This document shows positions 44,601 to 54,850 of a stretch of DNA of 64,000 nt, one piece after another. Location of the stretch: NCBI GenBank assembly GCA_036346255.1, contig CM070618.1, positions 83,586,428 to 83,650,427 of the forward strand, read 5' to 3'. Below the pieces are notes generated by a model. The model worked only from the letters and a program-made list of their open reading frames with translations. It did no database searches and was not told the origin of the DNA. Position numbers and translations under genes: made by a program. The first letter of the stretch is position 1. The number at the start of each line of letters is the position of its first letter. This DNA comes from Ampelocalamus luodianensis (taxonomy: Eukaryota; Streptophyta; Magnoliopsida; Poales; Poaceae).

Positions 44601-45580
44601 ACGCGACAGGCCGGCGCTCGCAGGATAATCAAGGGGAGCGTTGACAAACTTAACATGCGTGACACGTCCTCGCGTCAGGCGACGGCCAGCCAGAGCCAGG
44701 AGGCCCAGGACCACTCTCTAGCTAGTCTACGTGCCAGAGACGACGGCCCGATCGATTCGCCGTGCTGGGTCGAGGCGACCGTGCGTGGTCTCCCGCGCGC
44801 TGCCGCGGTTTGGTGAGGGGGGATATGATGCGGAGTACGCCCGAGCGCCCCGTGCCGTGCGTACGCGCGCGGGTTGGTGGCGCCGGGCCGGGAGGGACGT
44901 ACCGCGTACTGCCGGGTGGTGAGGCCGCGCCCCGTGGACCGCGCCGGGATCGACTGGGCTCCCGACGCTCACATGGCTTTGGCATCGTGCGGTCGCGCCT
45001 CGCGCGCCTGCCTCCTTCAATGTGCGATGGCGACGTTGTTTGTCAGTGTGTGTAGCGGTTAGGAACCGACGTGCCGTACGTTATAAACTTCTAATCGCGT
45101 CGGCAGAATATTGGAGATGCAGACGACTCCAGGCTCCCAGATTCTTCTGTTTCTAGCTGCTCTTCTGGATAGATAGAATCCGCAATGAACGCGCCCAAAC
45201 AACAAAACAAACTTGTCAATACAAGACTGTCAGCAAATGCTACAATGAAAGAGGCATATATGCCGACATGCGTCGTCAGCTTCCCCCCCAAGTAAAATCA
45301 TCGTAGGCCGGTTCTCTTCTTTCCCGGAAAACGCTAGTTTTTTTAAGAGGACGGAAAGCACTAGCCAAGGCTAAGTAAATGCTCAGGCCCAGCCCAATTT
45401 ACTGGTCCTGAATGAAGCCCACATAAAGGGAGCTTTTGTGTAACCCCAGTCATTCAGTTAAGATCTGCTCAGATCCTTAATGATAAAGGCCCAGCTCTTT
45501 AAAAAAAAAAATGCAATCACAAAAAAAAATCGCAGTTCTTGAGCAAAAGTTGTCATTTATACTCTATTAGACAGCCAATT
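41626..45580. other. Gene-free stretch
   Basis: 41750-42480 is AT-rich with repeated AAATTTGTACAAA-like words. 42480-44700 is ordinary mixed sequence. 44730-45060 is a CpG-rich island-like block with overlapping open frames on both strands but no recognisable domain. No RNA gene was seen. Confidence 0.45.
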
Positions 45581-46790
45581 CAGACTACGAACTCGCCTCT
45601 TCCAAAAAAGAATCAAATATGATGTATTCGACTCGGGAAACTCAATTTCATCCACACACATTTGTTTTGTTGGGACTTGGGAAGAAGCCTCCTGGCTCAA
45701 CCGCTCAAGCGTTAGAAGTTGGATATACAGGGACACATAGGGGCATTTACAACACGAGATGCTATACATGTGCTTAAAGAAAGAGAATATAGCTATGTTA
45801 TCAAATACCTATATAAAAGTTATTTTCTCCAATGCAAGCATCTCTTTTGTAGGTGCTTAAATGATAAGTACCTCTTAAGTTAACTTGGCTTAGCAGCTTG
45901 AGTTAACTTGGAACCCCCTGGTGTAAAAATTGCTTTGTAACTTTCTTTTTTCAGCTTTATATAGAGAGAGGAAAATGGTATGGTACTCCTGGGAGTATGT
46001 ACTTCCACTTCTTATATACTACTTAAATCGTATGATAATACTTATTTATCTATTTGAGCATACTGCAATAATGATTATAAGATACCCCAAAGTGAGTTTC
46101 ATGAAAAATTTATTAAAATCCACTTTTTATAGCAAAGTTTGTGAATATACTTCTTTTATACATGAAAAAGGGTATACAGCAAAAAACAAAGGACTCCAAT
46201 GAAAAATTTTCAATCAAATCGCATTGGTGTATCTTATAATTGGTATTTAAGTATACTGAAAGTGATAAAAAGTATAATATGTATGTTTAAGTGGTATATT
46301 AGAAGTAGAAGTACATACTCCCACGAGTACGAAACAGGCATTCTATATACACGCACAGTAGGAACTCCTACTGTTCACTCTAAAAAAAATAAGCACATCT
46401 TAAGCATCAGTGTCTAATTAAGCACTAGTGCTACAAAATAAACACCTTACCTGCCTACGTGATAAGAAAAGTCATTTTTTCTTTACTAAACACCTCTCTA
46501 AACACCTGTATTGTATATGCTCTCATACAAGACCAGTGCAACACTGTCAGGTTTAATCAAGCAATAAGAACAATATCAGGTCTGAGACAAGCAATACACA
46601 TTCAATTCACTTCAGACTACAATCTTGGCCTTCAAAAGAAATCAAATAAATCATACTCGACCCGGGAAACTTTCCGCCCGCTTTTGTTGTTGTTAATTTC
46701 ACTCTTTTTTTGCTCCTGTGTTGGGGCTTGGGATTGGGAAGAAGCCTCCTGGGCCTGGCTCATGCGTTACAAGTTGGACAGGGACCTACA
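45581..46790. repeat. Dispersed direct duplication (about 165-180 bp, copies about 1 kb apart) around AT-rich MITE-like DNA
   Basis: Copy A about 45581-45745 and copy B about 46613-46790 share CAGACTAC, GAATCAAAT/GAAATCAAAT, ACTCG-CCGGGAAAC-like and GGGAAGAAGCCTCCTGG blocks in order, with substitutions and indels. The spacer is AT-rich with words such as TAAGCACTAGTGCTAC. Confidence 0.55.
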
Positions 46791-46799
46791 AGTTGGAGT

Positions 46800-47950
46800 T
46801 GGACAGTGACCCATCACCATCAGGCCATCACAAGTACGGTACGGGACATTAATCAAGATGCTCGAGCATGCGTGACCTCGACCATATATGTACATGACTG
46901 CCGATGGATCACGCGCCCAAAGCATGTCGATAGAGTGGACGTCGATCTGGAAAGCTAGCTTGGTCGCATCAAATATGCTAGAACGACCAACACATGGATG
47001 CATGAAGCCATCGCAAAAAAGAAGAAGAAAGAAGGATGCATACATGAAGAGATTCCGTCCTTGGCCGAAACAAAACTAAACCAGAGCATACACCTCTCGC
47101 ATGCAAACGAATTGAAATGGGTAACTGACGTATATAGCATATTTCTTCTCTTATCTCCGTGCGTTCTTGTCTCGTGGCTCGTGCAAACCTGAAGGGATAG
47201 AACGTTGTACTACATATAGAAGAGGTAACTACTGCAATCGAGCCCATTACTAGTAATATTACATGTTTAATTATGATCACTTGTAGCAATGCTTGGACTG
47301 TATTGCTTGCAGTGCTTCAGTGGATGGTATCAAATGACACGGCTGTTGATCACCGTGTGCAACTGTGCATCTGCAACTATGCATGGATTAATGCTATTGC
47401 CCATCCAGAACGACCTCAACTATTGAAGCTGATCTGTTTGGATAACCTACCTTAAGAGCAACTGTCGTAGTATAAACCTCAAGTTGCCTTCCCGTGTATG
47501 CACACGTATAGATCTGACTGCACATGTACGCTTGAACTGTTTTTTTTGTGATTACAAAGAAAGCGCACACGGCACACACTACCATGCACTACATGAACTT
47601 TCCCTCTCTCTTCTTTTTTTAAATATATTGGGCTTTTGGCGGGCCGGGAACACACAGCACAAGGATTTGTATGTATGCATGTATCATTGATTGATTGATG
47701 CTTTTGTTTCCTAATAATATGTACTTTTGTGCGTCCCAAGCTGTTCCGCAACGCCACCGGCCGGCCGATGAGGTACGTTCGGGCATGTGTTCTTGTCGGG
47801 ACAAAATCAGCTCGGGGATATGCTGCTTGACCATTGACGGCAGGCTAATCCGAATCGTTGCGATACCACTTTGATGCCCTCAGATAGAAATTTCAGAAAC
47901 GGATAGTCTAACAAATGGACAAAGAACGAAAGAAAAACCATGGTTCTGTT
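46800..47950. other. Intergenic sequence, no gene recognised
   Basis: Only short open frames. The word GTTTTTTTTGTGATTACAA (about 47538-47557) recurs in inverse orientation at about 50821-50840. Confidence 0.4.
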
Positions 47951-47956
47951 TCAGCT

Positions 47957-48300
47957 GTTTTTTCTTTTCTTTTTTTAGAAAATGCTCTGATTTATATTAG
48001 TAACTCAATGAATAAGTATATAAGTACACAACCTTTACATTGAAAATCGTAGACGAACAACGTGTCACCATAAGTCTTTGAGTCGATGAATGTATCTTGC
48101 AACGGTCTTCCTCCCCATCGCCTCCGTATCATGCAACGGTGTCGTGTAGGACATACACCTTGGTAGCAGTATTGTTCGTCGGAAGAAAATCATAGATGAT
48201 TTATTTGCACCCATCTCGATCGGGCGTCGATTTGCGGCATAGGCGTCGCCATCGTTGTCCATGTGAGTCGGTTCGATAAAACACATCGTGGGTAAATAAA
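47957..48300 (-). repeat. Possible retroposon 3' end with A-rich tail
   Basis: On the minus strand the sequence ends AGAGCATTTTCTAAAAAAAG followed by an A/G-rich tail, like a LINE or SINE 3' end. The body to about 48300 has an open frame (48065-48286) that is not recognised. From 48300 to 49050 nothing is recognised. Confidence 0.3.
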
Positions 48301-49049
48301 GTCCAGCTAAAAACTCGCCGGAGAAGAACCAAATTAGAAAATTTAATCTAGAAAGGAAAACAAAAGATACTAAAGAAATCTAAAGTTACTTGTAGAAAAT
48401 CGTCAGGCCCCACCCCACTCAAGAACGCCATTGAAGACGGGAGAGGGACCGATGGAGGGCTGACGGAGTTGCGTCGGTGGCTCCGTCCTACCTTCTAGCA
48501 GTGTAGTAATCAGCTATTTTTTCTCTCGAGAGGGTGTAATATTTCTGTTTTCCCGCATAAAAAACCTTGGTCAGTAATAATTTAAGGGCCCATGATCGCA
48601 CGATTTTAACACGGGCCGACCCATCTTTATGCAGGCAAAAGGAACACTCGCGCCAACGGAATGCAAGAGGAGCTGACGAGAACGGCGCAGAGAGAAACGT
48701 CGGACGCCACAGGATCCAATGTGACCGGGACGAAACACCTGTGTATTGACAAGTCACCACCACTCTGATGCCTCCCGAGCCACGTGTCTCCCTCCCGTGC
48801 TCCGAGGGGTCACGGTTAGTGGAGGCTCCAACAGACCAACACGTCGGATCATGATTTTTTAAAAAAAAAATTTAGTCGCTAATAACGGGAGTAAGTGCAG
48901 TTTGGCATCCCTACCTAAATTTGCAAGTTTGGGAAAGCCCTCTTGGCACATTTTGGTCCTAGAAAACTTGATTTAAACATGCGCAACTCTTTGGGCATGT
49001 CGTGATTTTGTGTTTGCCTTGCGTACTTTGTTTTTTAGCCGGGCCGGCC

Positions 49050-50290
49050 AGAGATGGTGGACCAAATTTTATTAAGATAAGGAGAAAAAAAAGTACAAGA
49101 TATTGTCAACAAACACAACAGCACATCACAGCAAGGAACTACACAACACAAAAACTAAAAGAAAAAATGAAGTCCTTGCAAGATTCAGCGCCCTAGGTAA
49201 CAACCCCCTCTAGTTCTCGACCTGCATTAGCCCATCCTTGCTTCGTTGTGTCTTCTTGAAGAGGTCAACATTCCGTCAAGTCCACAATTCATCTTTGATC
49301 AACCACAGAAGTTCCACCGGCATCTTTTGCTCAGAGCGGAAAATCCTCGCATTCCTTTGTTTCCAAATGAGCCAATGTACGAGGATAACAAGAGAGTCGA
49401 AAGCCTTCCGGAATTTCTTAGCAAAGCCCTTCCTAACTGTGCACCACCAAGACTCAGAATCAGTTTCATTTGCCAAGGGTACTTGAAGTGGGATGTTGAT
49501 CCAATCCTGGGCAAGAGTCCACACTTGTCGCGTATAAGTGCAGCGGTGAAAATGTGGAAGCATGTTTCCTGGGCCGCCAAACACATGATGTGTGACGGCT
49601 GGTGAGGCCACCCGCGTTTTGTAGATTGTTGGCCGTCAAGCAGCGACGTCCCTATACTGCCAACCACATCAAGAATTTGCAGCGACCCGATGCTGCATAT
49701 TTCCATATTGTCTTTCCACAGGCTGACCGTGTTTTGCCTATGAAGAATAGGCTATAGGCCAATGAAGCCGAGTATTGACCCGATTGAGATGCTTGCCACC
49801 AAATGGTATCTTCAACACCTAGATCAAGAGCAACCTGTGAGAGACAAGCTCCCCTTGACATCTCTGATCCAGCGTCGTTGATTCAAGGCAGCCGCTATGG
49901 TGATGCCAGATTTTCTCACATAGTTGTACAGTGCTGGAGAAAAATAGCTGATTGGACCCGCTGGTAACCAATTAGAATGCCAAAAATCTGCCCTCTTCCC
50001 ATCCCCAAGCCGCACTTTTGCCACAACCTGAAAGATGAGGTCCACCTCATCGTCGTGAGGTGCCTTTGAGAGTCTCCAGGCCTGTTGCTCTGTGTCCAAT
50101 GGAGTCACAGTCACAGAAGTTGCAACACAACACCTAGCGAATGTAAGTCTTTGACACCTAGGCCACCATTAGATACCAGCATGTAGACTTTGTCCCATGC
50201 CACACCATTAGATAACTCCGCTAATATCCTCCAGCCCCTTCCATAAGAAACCCCTACATTTTCTTTGAATTAACCTGACGGCCCATTGCG
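49050..50290 (-). mobile_element. 5'-truncated LINE (L1-type) with zf-RVT region
   Basis: Reading on the minus strand from 50290: KCRGFLWKG-like start, GGLGVKDLHSLG-like block, then KVRLGDGKRADFWHSNWLPA, DTIWWQASQSGQYSASLAYS, IWKYAASGRCKFLMWLAV and, at the end, HCRRCTYTRQVW-like and VHWLIWKQRNARIFRSE. These are the C-terminal zinc-binding reverse-transcriptase (zf-RVT) blocks of plant L1 elements. The 3' end on this strand has CTTAATAAAATTTGGTCCAC, an AATAAA-type signal region. Frameshifts break the ORF, and RT proper and endonuclease are missing. Confidence 0.8.
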
Positions 50291-50480
50291 GCAACTCCAT
50301 CACCGTTAAGAAAAACACCAGGAGCGCCACGAGGACTGAGTTCAGCCGCCTCCTGGAGAAAAACACCGGGAGCTAGCTGGTAAGCTGGTTGGAAACCAAA
50401 CCTTCCGTGCTTTGTGCTCGATTGGTGCTTCTATGGCATACAGAGGCTAGATTGCATATATTAAAGTGGAATGTTTTGTA

Positions 50481-50735
50481 GTGAATCAGTGACTTCCTGG
50501 TGGTGTGGTCGAGTTGATGGTGTACGACTCGATCCGCCAATGTACAAATATTGGTGTCCACCTATTACACACACGAGTGCGTTTCGGTAGGAATTTTGTG
50601 AGATCGGGTGAATCAGTGACCTCCTGATCGTGTGGTCGAGTTGAGGGTGTACGACTTCATTCACCAATGCACAAATATTCGTGCCCACCTATTACGCACA
50701 AGCAAGTACGCTTCGATAGGAATTTTGTAAGATCT
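50481..50735. repeat. Tandem duplication, two units of 127 bp
   Basis: Units begin GTGAATCAGTGAC at 50481 and 50608 and share GTGTGGTCGAGTTGA, GTGTACGACT, CAATGYACAAATATT, CCACCTATTAC and TAGGAATTTTGT. The copies differ at scattered positions. From 50736 to 51210 no feature is recognised. Confidence 0.75.
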
Positions 50736-51210
50736 CGATTTATTTCTGATCTCTATCTGTTTAGACGTGTACTAAGTAGACGCACTCGCATGCGTGTGGG
50801 TGTGATTTGTGCGTGTTCGTTGTAATCACAAAAAAAACTTTTAATTTTCACTTTCACAGGAGAGCACAGAGCGCACAGCTTGCACTTCCACCACATTATA
50901 TATTCATGCAGCACTGCTACTACGGCATCGTTTTTTTTTACCATGAAACCGTAAGGGCATCCCGGGGTAAAGAATATATTTTTAAAAGAAGTTTTATGTA
51001 CGACATCTTTTCAAACCACGGTCGATGCTCCTGTACGTACAATGATTTATAGAACCACAATTTTAGTAACTGAATTGTACAAATCTAACAGCAACATATA
51101 TAAATAATAATGAAATAAATACGACCACTACTACCTGTGAGGCGTGAGCTTTGAAAGCACTGAACTAGTGCTGACTGCTGAACCACCTGTAAATTTGGGT
51201 GGCTTGCTTA

Positions 51211-51503
51211 GAGCATGTACAGTACATGTGCTTGGCAAATAAAAACTGATTTTTTTTTTTTTGCTATGTAAGATAGATAAGATACTTATTTTGTAGTATC
51301 GATGTTTAATTAGGTATCACCTAAACATCTACAAAAATATGTTTATTTATATAATTATACCTAAAAAATAAATAATGCTACCACTGAACACCTACAAAAA
51401 AATATTTCGAAGGAAATGATTTTTACATAAGTACTTAATGATGTTGTTGTGTCCGCTATCTCTTCAAACACCCATGTATAAACATTTTGCATTTTACATG
51501 TCT
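51211..51503. mobile_element. Tourist-like MITE (293 bp) with TTA TSD
   Basis: The left end GAGCATGTACAGTA follows TTA (51208-51210). The right end TTGCATTTTACATGTCT precedes TTA (51504-51506); its complement AGACATGTAAAATGCAA is the decayed inverse of the left end. The element sits about 270 bp upstream of the ATL promoter. Confidence 0.65.
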
Positions 51504-51773
51504 TTAGTTGCTTGATTGCTTAGTCAAAAACTTTCTTCTCTGAATTTTGCCGCCCATCCGGCTTCCTTAATCCTTACGTAGAGAGCTGCATCTTATCTCC
51601 ATGACTCCGTTACTCCACATGCCTTTAGATTGATCGACTACTCCACAAGGTTAAGCCATTGTCTTTTGTTTTTTCATGCCCACTAAACATAAATATTCAC
51701 AGACGGCGACCCGAAATATCTTTACTATTAAAATCCCCATCCAGGCCTCCACACCGTTTCCCTTCCTAAGTTC

Positions 51774-51782
51774 CTATATAAA
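51774..51782 (+). promoter_or_regulatory. TATA box of the RING-H2 gene
   Basis: CTATATAAA lies about 75 bp upstream of the ATG at 51854, predicting transcription from near 51808 and a leader of about 45 nt. Confidence 0.7.
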
Positions 51783-51853
51783 CGCGTATCCTCGTCGTGC
51801 CACAAGAGAACTCTACCGTGCACGCTAATTTCTTCACGTTACAAGTTGTTGAG

Positions 51854-52483
51854 ATGGACGTCCAGCGGTTGCAAGCCAGGAGGCTTCTGTCGCGCGGCGC
51901 GGCGGCGACGGCGGTCGCGTCGCCTGGCCCGGCCGGGCGGGTGGCCGAAGGTGTCGGCAGGCCGCGTTCGGCCCCCTTCAGCTCGCTGGACGCGACGGTC
52001 ATCACGGTACTGTCTCTCCTCCTCTGCGTCCTCGTCGTCGCGCTTGTGCTCCACGCGGTCTGCCGGTGCGCGCTCCGCGTCACGCGGCGCGTGTGCTATG
52101 GCCAGGAGCCCCCCAGCGCCGAGGCGAGCCGGGAGAGGGCCGCGCGGGCTGGGGCCGGGGCCAGGAGGAAGGGAGGCACCATCCGGGCGCTCCCGACGCT
52201 GGTATACTCGGCCGGGGTCGAGCTCACCGGCTGCGGCTCGACCGAGTGCGCCATCTGCCTCGCCGAGTTCGCGCAAGGCGAGCGCGTGCGCGTGCTGCCG
52301 CGCTGCAACCACGGCTTCCACGTGCGGTGCATTGACCGCTGGCTCGCCGCGCGGCAGACCTGCCCCACGTGCAGGCGGGAGCCGTTCGCGAAGCCCGTTC
52401 TGCCGACCCGAGCGGAGGCGCTGGCGCCGGAGGCCGTGCAGCTGCAGGTGCACGTTGGCGCCGGCCAGCCTGAGACGCTTTAG
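51854..52483 (+). CDS. ATL-type RING-H2 E3 ubiquitin ligase, 209 aa
   Basis: The intronless gene starts MDVQRLQARRLLSRG. One transmembrane segment lies at residues about 45-70 (DATVITVLSLLLCVLVVALV), followed by a basic stretch (CRCALRVTRRVCYG). A GLD-like motif (IRALPTLVYSAG, 110-121) precedes the RING-H2 finger: C132, C135, C151, H153, H156, C159, C170, C173, spaced C-X2-C-X15-C-X-H-X2-H-X2-C-X10-C-X2-C. The E2-contact tryptophan (DRWL) and the proline before the seventh cysteine's partner (TCPTCR) are present. This is the Arabidopsis Toxicos en Levadura (ATL) layout: membrane-anchored ligases, often stress- or defence-induced. The in-frame extension to 51797 begins with GTG and would overlap the predicted transcription start, so the ATG is chosen. 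The substrate is unknown. Confidence 0.94.
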   Translation: MDVQRLQARRLLSRGAAATAVASPGPAGRVAEGVGRPRSAPFSSLDATVITVLSLLLCVLVVALVLHAVCRCALRVTRRVCYGQEPPSAEASRERAARAGAGARRKGGTIRALPTLVYSAGVELTGCGSTECAICLAEFAQGERVRVLPRCNHGFHVRCIDRWLAARQTCPTCRREPFAKPVLPTRAEALAPEAVQLQVHVGAGQPETL

Positions 52484-52974
52484 CTAGCCTATTTGACGAA
52501 GACTGTACAGTTACTAGTGAACAGTGAACATTTTTGCACTTCTTGTCATATGTGATACTGCGGTCATGATTTTAATTTCCTTTTCTTCTTTGTGTTGTTG
52601 AGGTCGTAGAAGTGGCCAGTGACGAAGCCATAATAAAAATAGAATATTGGCTTAAAGTACTATGCGATTTGCAGCGTAGTAAGAAGTGGATCTTCAGATG
52701 GTGACTCATGAGATTAAGGGGTGTAGCGGTTGCCTTTATTTCATCAAATCATGGTGCTACTGGGAATGAGGGAGTTTCGGTGCCAGCAGAGGGTGGGATC
52801 AAGCCCACCCAGTGGATTCACCCCTGGAAGTGGCCCGGGTCTGATGGTATGTGAGTGAAACCCACATGACATACGTGTTGCGTGTGAAGACTCTGTAGCA
52901 TGTTAGCATCCATGGTTCTATTTGGTGATGCTAGCCTGGAGCTTGCCAATATTCTTTTTCTTAAAGCGGAAGAG
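52484..52974. other. 3' flank of the RING-H2 gene
   Basis: The 3' UTR follows TAG; a CCATAATAAAAATAG tract near 52630 contains a possible polyadenylation signal. No other feature is seen before the tandem repeat. Confidence 0.4.
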
Positions 52975-53275
52975 ACGGTTGGCAAGGGAGCTCCATGTTG
53001 GCATTTTTGCGAAAAGACTCCTGAGATTTTTGAAATCACATCCAGGTCCTCCACATCAGTATTTTTGCGAAAAGTCCACGTTGTTTCCGAAATCACGTTG
53101 AGGTCCTCCATGTTAGTTTTTTTGGAAAGCCCCATGTTGTTTCAGAAATCACGTCGAGGTCATCCATGCTATTTTTTGTGAAAAGCCCCCTATGGTTTTC
53201 AAAATAACATCGAGGTCCTGCTTCATTTTTACGAAAAGCCCCTATGGTTTTTAGAATCGCGTCGAGGTCTCTCAA
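52975..53275. repeat. Minisatellite-like tandem repeat, period about 56 bp, 5 or more units
   Basis: Unit starts (GAAATCACGTCGAGGTC or variants) fall at 53032, 53089, 53145, 53201 and 53254, spaced 57, 56, 56 and 53 bp. Each unit has GGTCCTCCATG, a T-rich run and CGAAAAGCCCC. A more decayed unit precedes 53032. It ends about 180 bp before the Copia LTR. Confidence 0.8.
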
Positions 53276-53457
53276 TCCACTCTACGGGCATAGTGCAGTG
53301 TGCTTATCATCCTAGTTCGTCCTATGCCCGACAGGAACTGAGGATTCGGGTGTTCTATTCTACAACAAAACGTTCAGGCTTTCTAGTTTCATTCCACTGA
53401 ATCCCTAATTCCCTATAGTTCAATCAAATTCTGTATCAAAACATGAAAAGGCCTATT

Positions 53458-53661
53458 TGTTAGATAATCGATGTCGTAGTCGAAAGACAATCAATCCAAT
53501 CACACAATAAACACCAAAGAGAGACAATGTATAAAGGAGATCCAACATCTTTATTCATTTGTTTGTCTCTTGTACATGGGGAATCCTTATATTTATAGCC
53601 CACAGGAGTGAAAGCCCTCTATGGTGGTTTAGTCTTTTGTCCATAATTAAGTTTCATAACA
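53458..53661 (-). repeat. Copia 3' LTR (element on minus strand)
   Basis: 204 bp, TGTTAG...ATAACA. It contains CTTATATTTATAGCCCACA, which read on the minus strand includes a TATA-like TATAAATATAAGG element. It differs from the partner at many positions and by small indels, so the insertion is old. Confidence 0.8.
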
Positions 53662-53899
53662 CCCCCCTTGGGCAATAGACAATGATATGCAAATATCTCA
53701 TCAAAAACTCCTCCCAAAAACCCATTGGAAAAAAGAAATGGAGAAAAAATACATTACATTCGTAAGTTGTATTACACTTATTGCCCCACTAAAGACCTTT
53801 ATGTGAGCAAACTTTAGGAAAACTCACTAAGGAAAAGAGTACAATGTTTAATCTTCATGATTTAATCTTCAAGATTTTGGATAAATCCTCATGATTTGA

Positions 53900-54850
53900 T
53901 AAGGGTTATCATATAGGGATTCACTCTCCCTGAACTCTGCAATCCTTTAAACTGTCTCATTCCAATGCCATTAATGTATATTTGGAAACTGGATATAAGC
54001 AAAGACTTAGTGAATAAATCAACTAAATTTTCATAAGACTTTGGGCATGTTTGGTTCGCAGCCCTAACCTGCCAAACCAAAATTTTGGTAATACCCTGCA
54101 AATTTGGTTGTCGTTTGGTTCCCTACCAAAATTTGGCTTTGCCCGCAAAATTTTGGTGTCTCCAAATTTTTCCTTCGCGTGCGTTGGGCGAATCCAAAGG
54201 GAAAAAGCTCGCCAAGAATTGGCGGTAAAGAGCATATATGTGGGACAGTGGCAAGGGAGGATTGGTTGTGTATTAGTATATTAAATGTATGAATAGTTTG
54301 ATTAATGAGTGTCAAATGACCATATTTTCTAAACTGAGTATCCGATTTGCGATCCGTTTGAACCGTTGTGTTCCTTATCATTTGATCAACAAAACAATAC
54401 CACTGTTGGCATATTTTGGTGCAAAAAAAGTATGTCATGCGGACCCCATGTGTCATATTTACAATTTTGGCATGATTACAATCCAAACACATCAATTTTG
54501 GCATTACCTGTGAATTGGTATGACTATAATCCAAACAATATTTTTTGCCTAGGTTTTGGCATTGCCCAGGTTTTGGCATTACCAAAATTTTGATATGGCC
54601 GATTAGGGTTACAAACCAAATAGGCTCTTTGTTTGCAGGATCTTTACCTCACCATTCTTCAAGATTTTATGAGGATATAAAATTTAGGAGCAATGTGTTC
54701 CGCGGTGTTGCTCTTGACATAACCCGTTATCATTTGTGTAATACAAGCATCATTATCTTCATAGATAATTGATGGAGTATTGACAGTATTATTGCCACAA
54801 TACTTCTAGATGTTGTTAATCACACGTCTGAGCCAAACACATTCAAGTGA
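53900..54850 (-). pseudogene. Copia polyprotein C-terminal RNase H region, interrupted by a MITE
   Basis: Minus-strand blocks in order: SLECVWLRRVINNI, PSIIYEDNDACITQM, GYVKSNTAEHIAPKFY, EVKILQTKS, YENLVDLFTKSL and INGIGMRQFKGLQSSG. These match the end of Copia pol. The MITE at 54044-54626 splits the coding sequence within the LFTKSL-containing stretch; removing it and one TSD copy restores the local frame. Upstream parts (for example 56618-56992) are too degraded to assign. Confidence 0.78.
54044..54626. mobile_element. 583-bp MITE inserted in the Copia pol region
   Basis: CTTTG flanks it (54039-54043 and 54627-54631). Ends GGCATGTTTGGTTCGCAGCC and the complement of GGTTACAAACCAAATAGGCT are imperfect inverted repeats; inner CCTAA / TTAGG and many CCAAAATTTTGG palindromes follow. 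A 3-bp TTT TSD reading gives the same empty site. The superfamily is not settled. Confidence 0.7.

Noticed and set aside
51839..52487. Other long frames overlapping the RING-H2 gene on both strands, and a GTG-started extension to 51797
   Set aside because: Shadows of a GC-rich gene; the extension lacks an ATG and overlaps the predicted transcription start.
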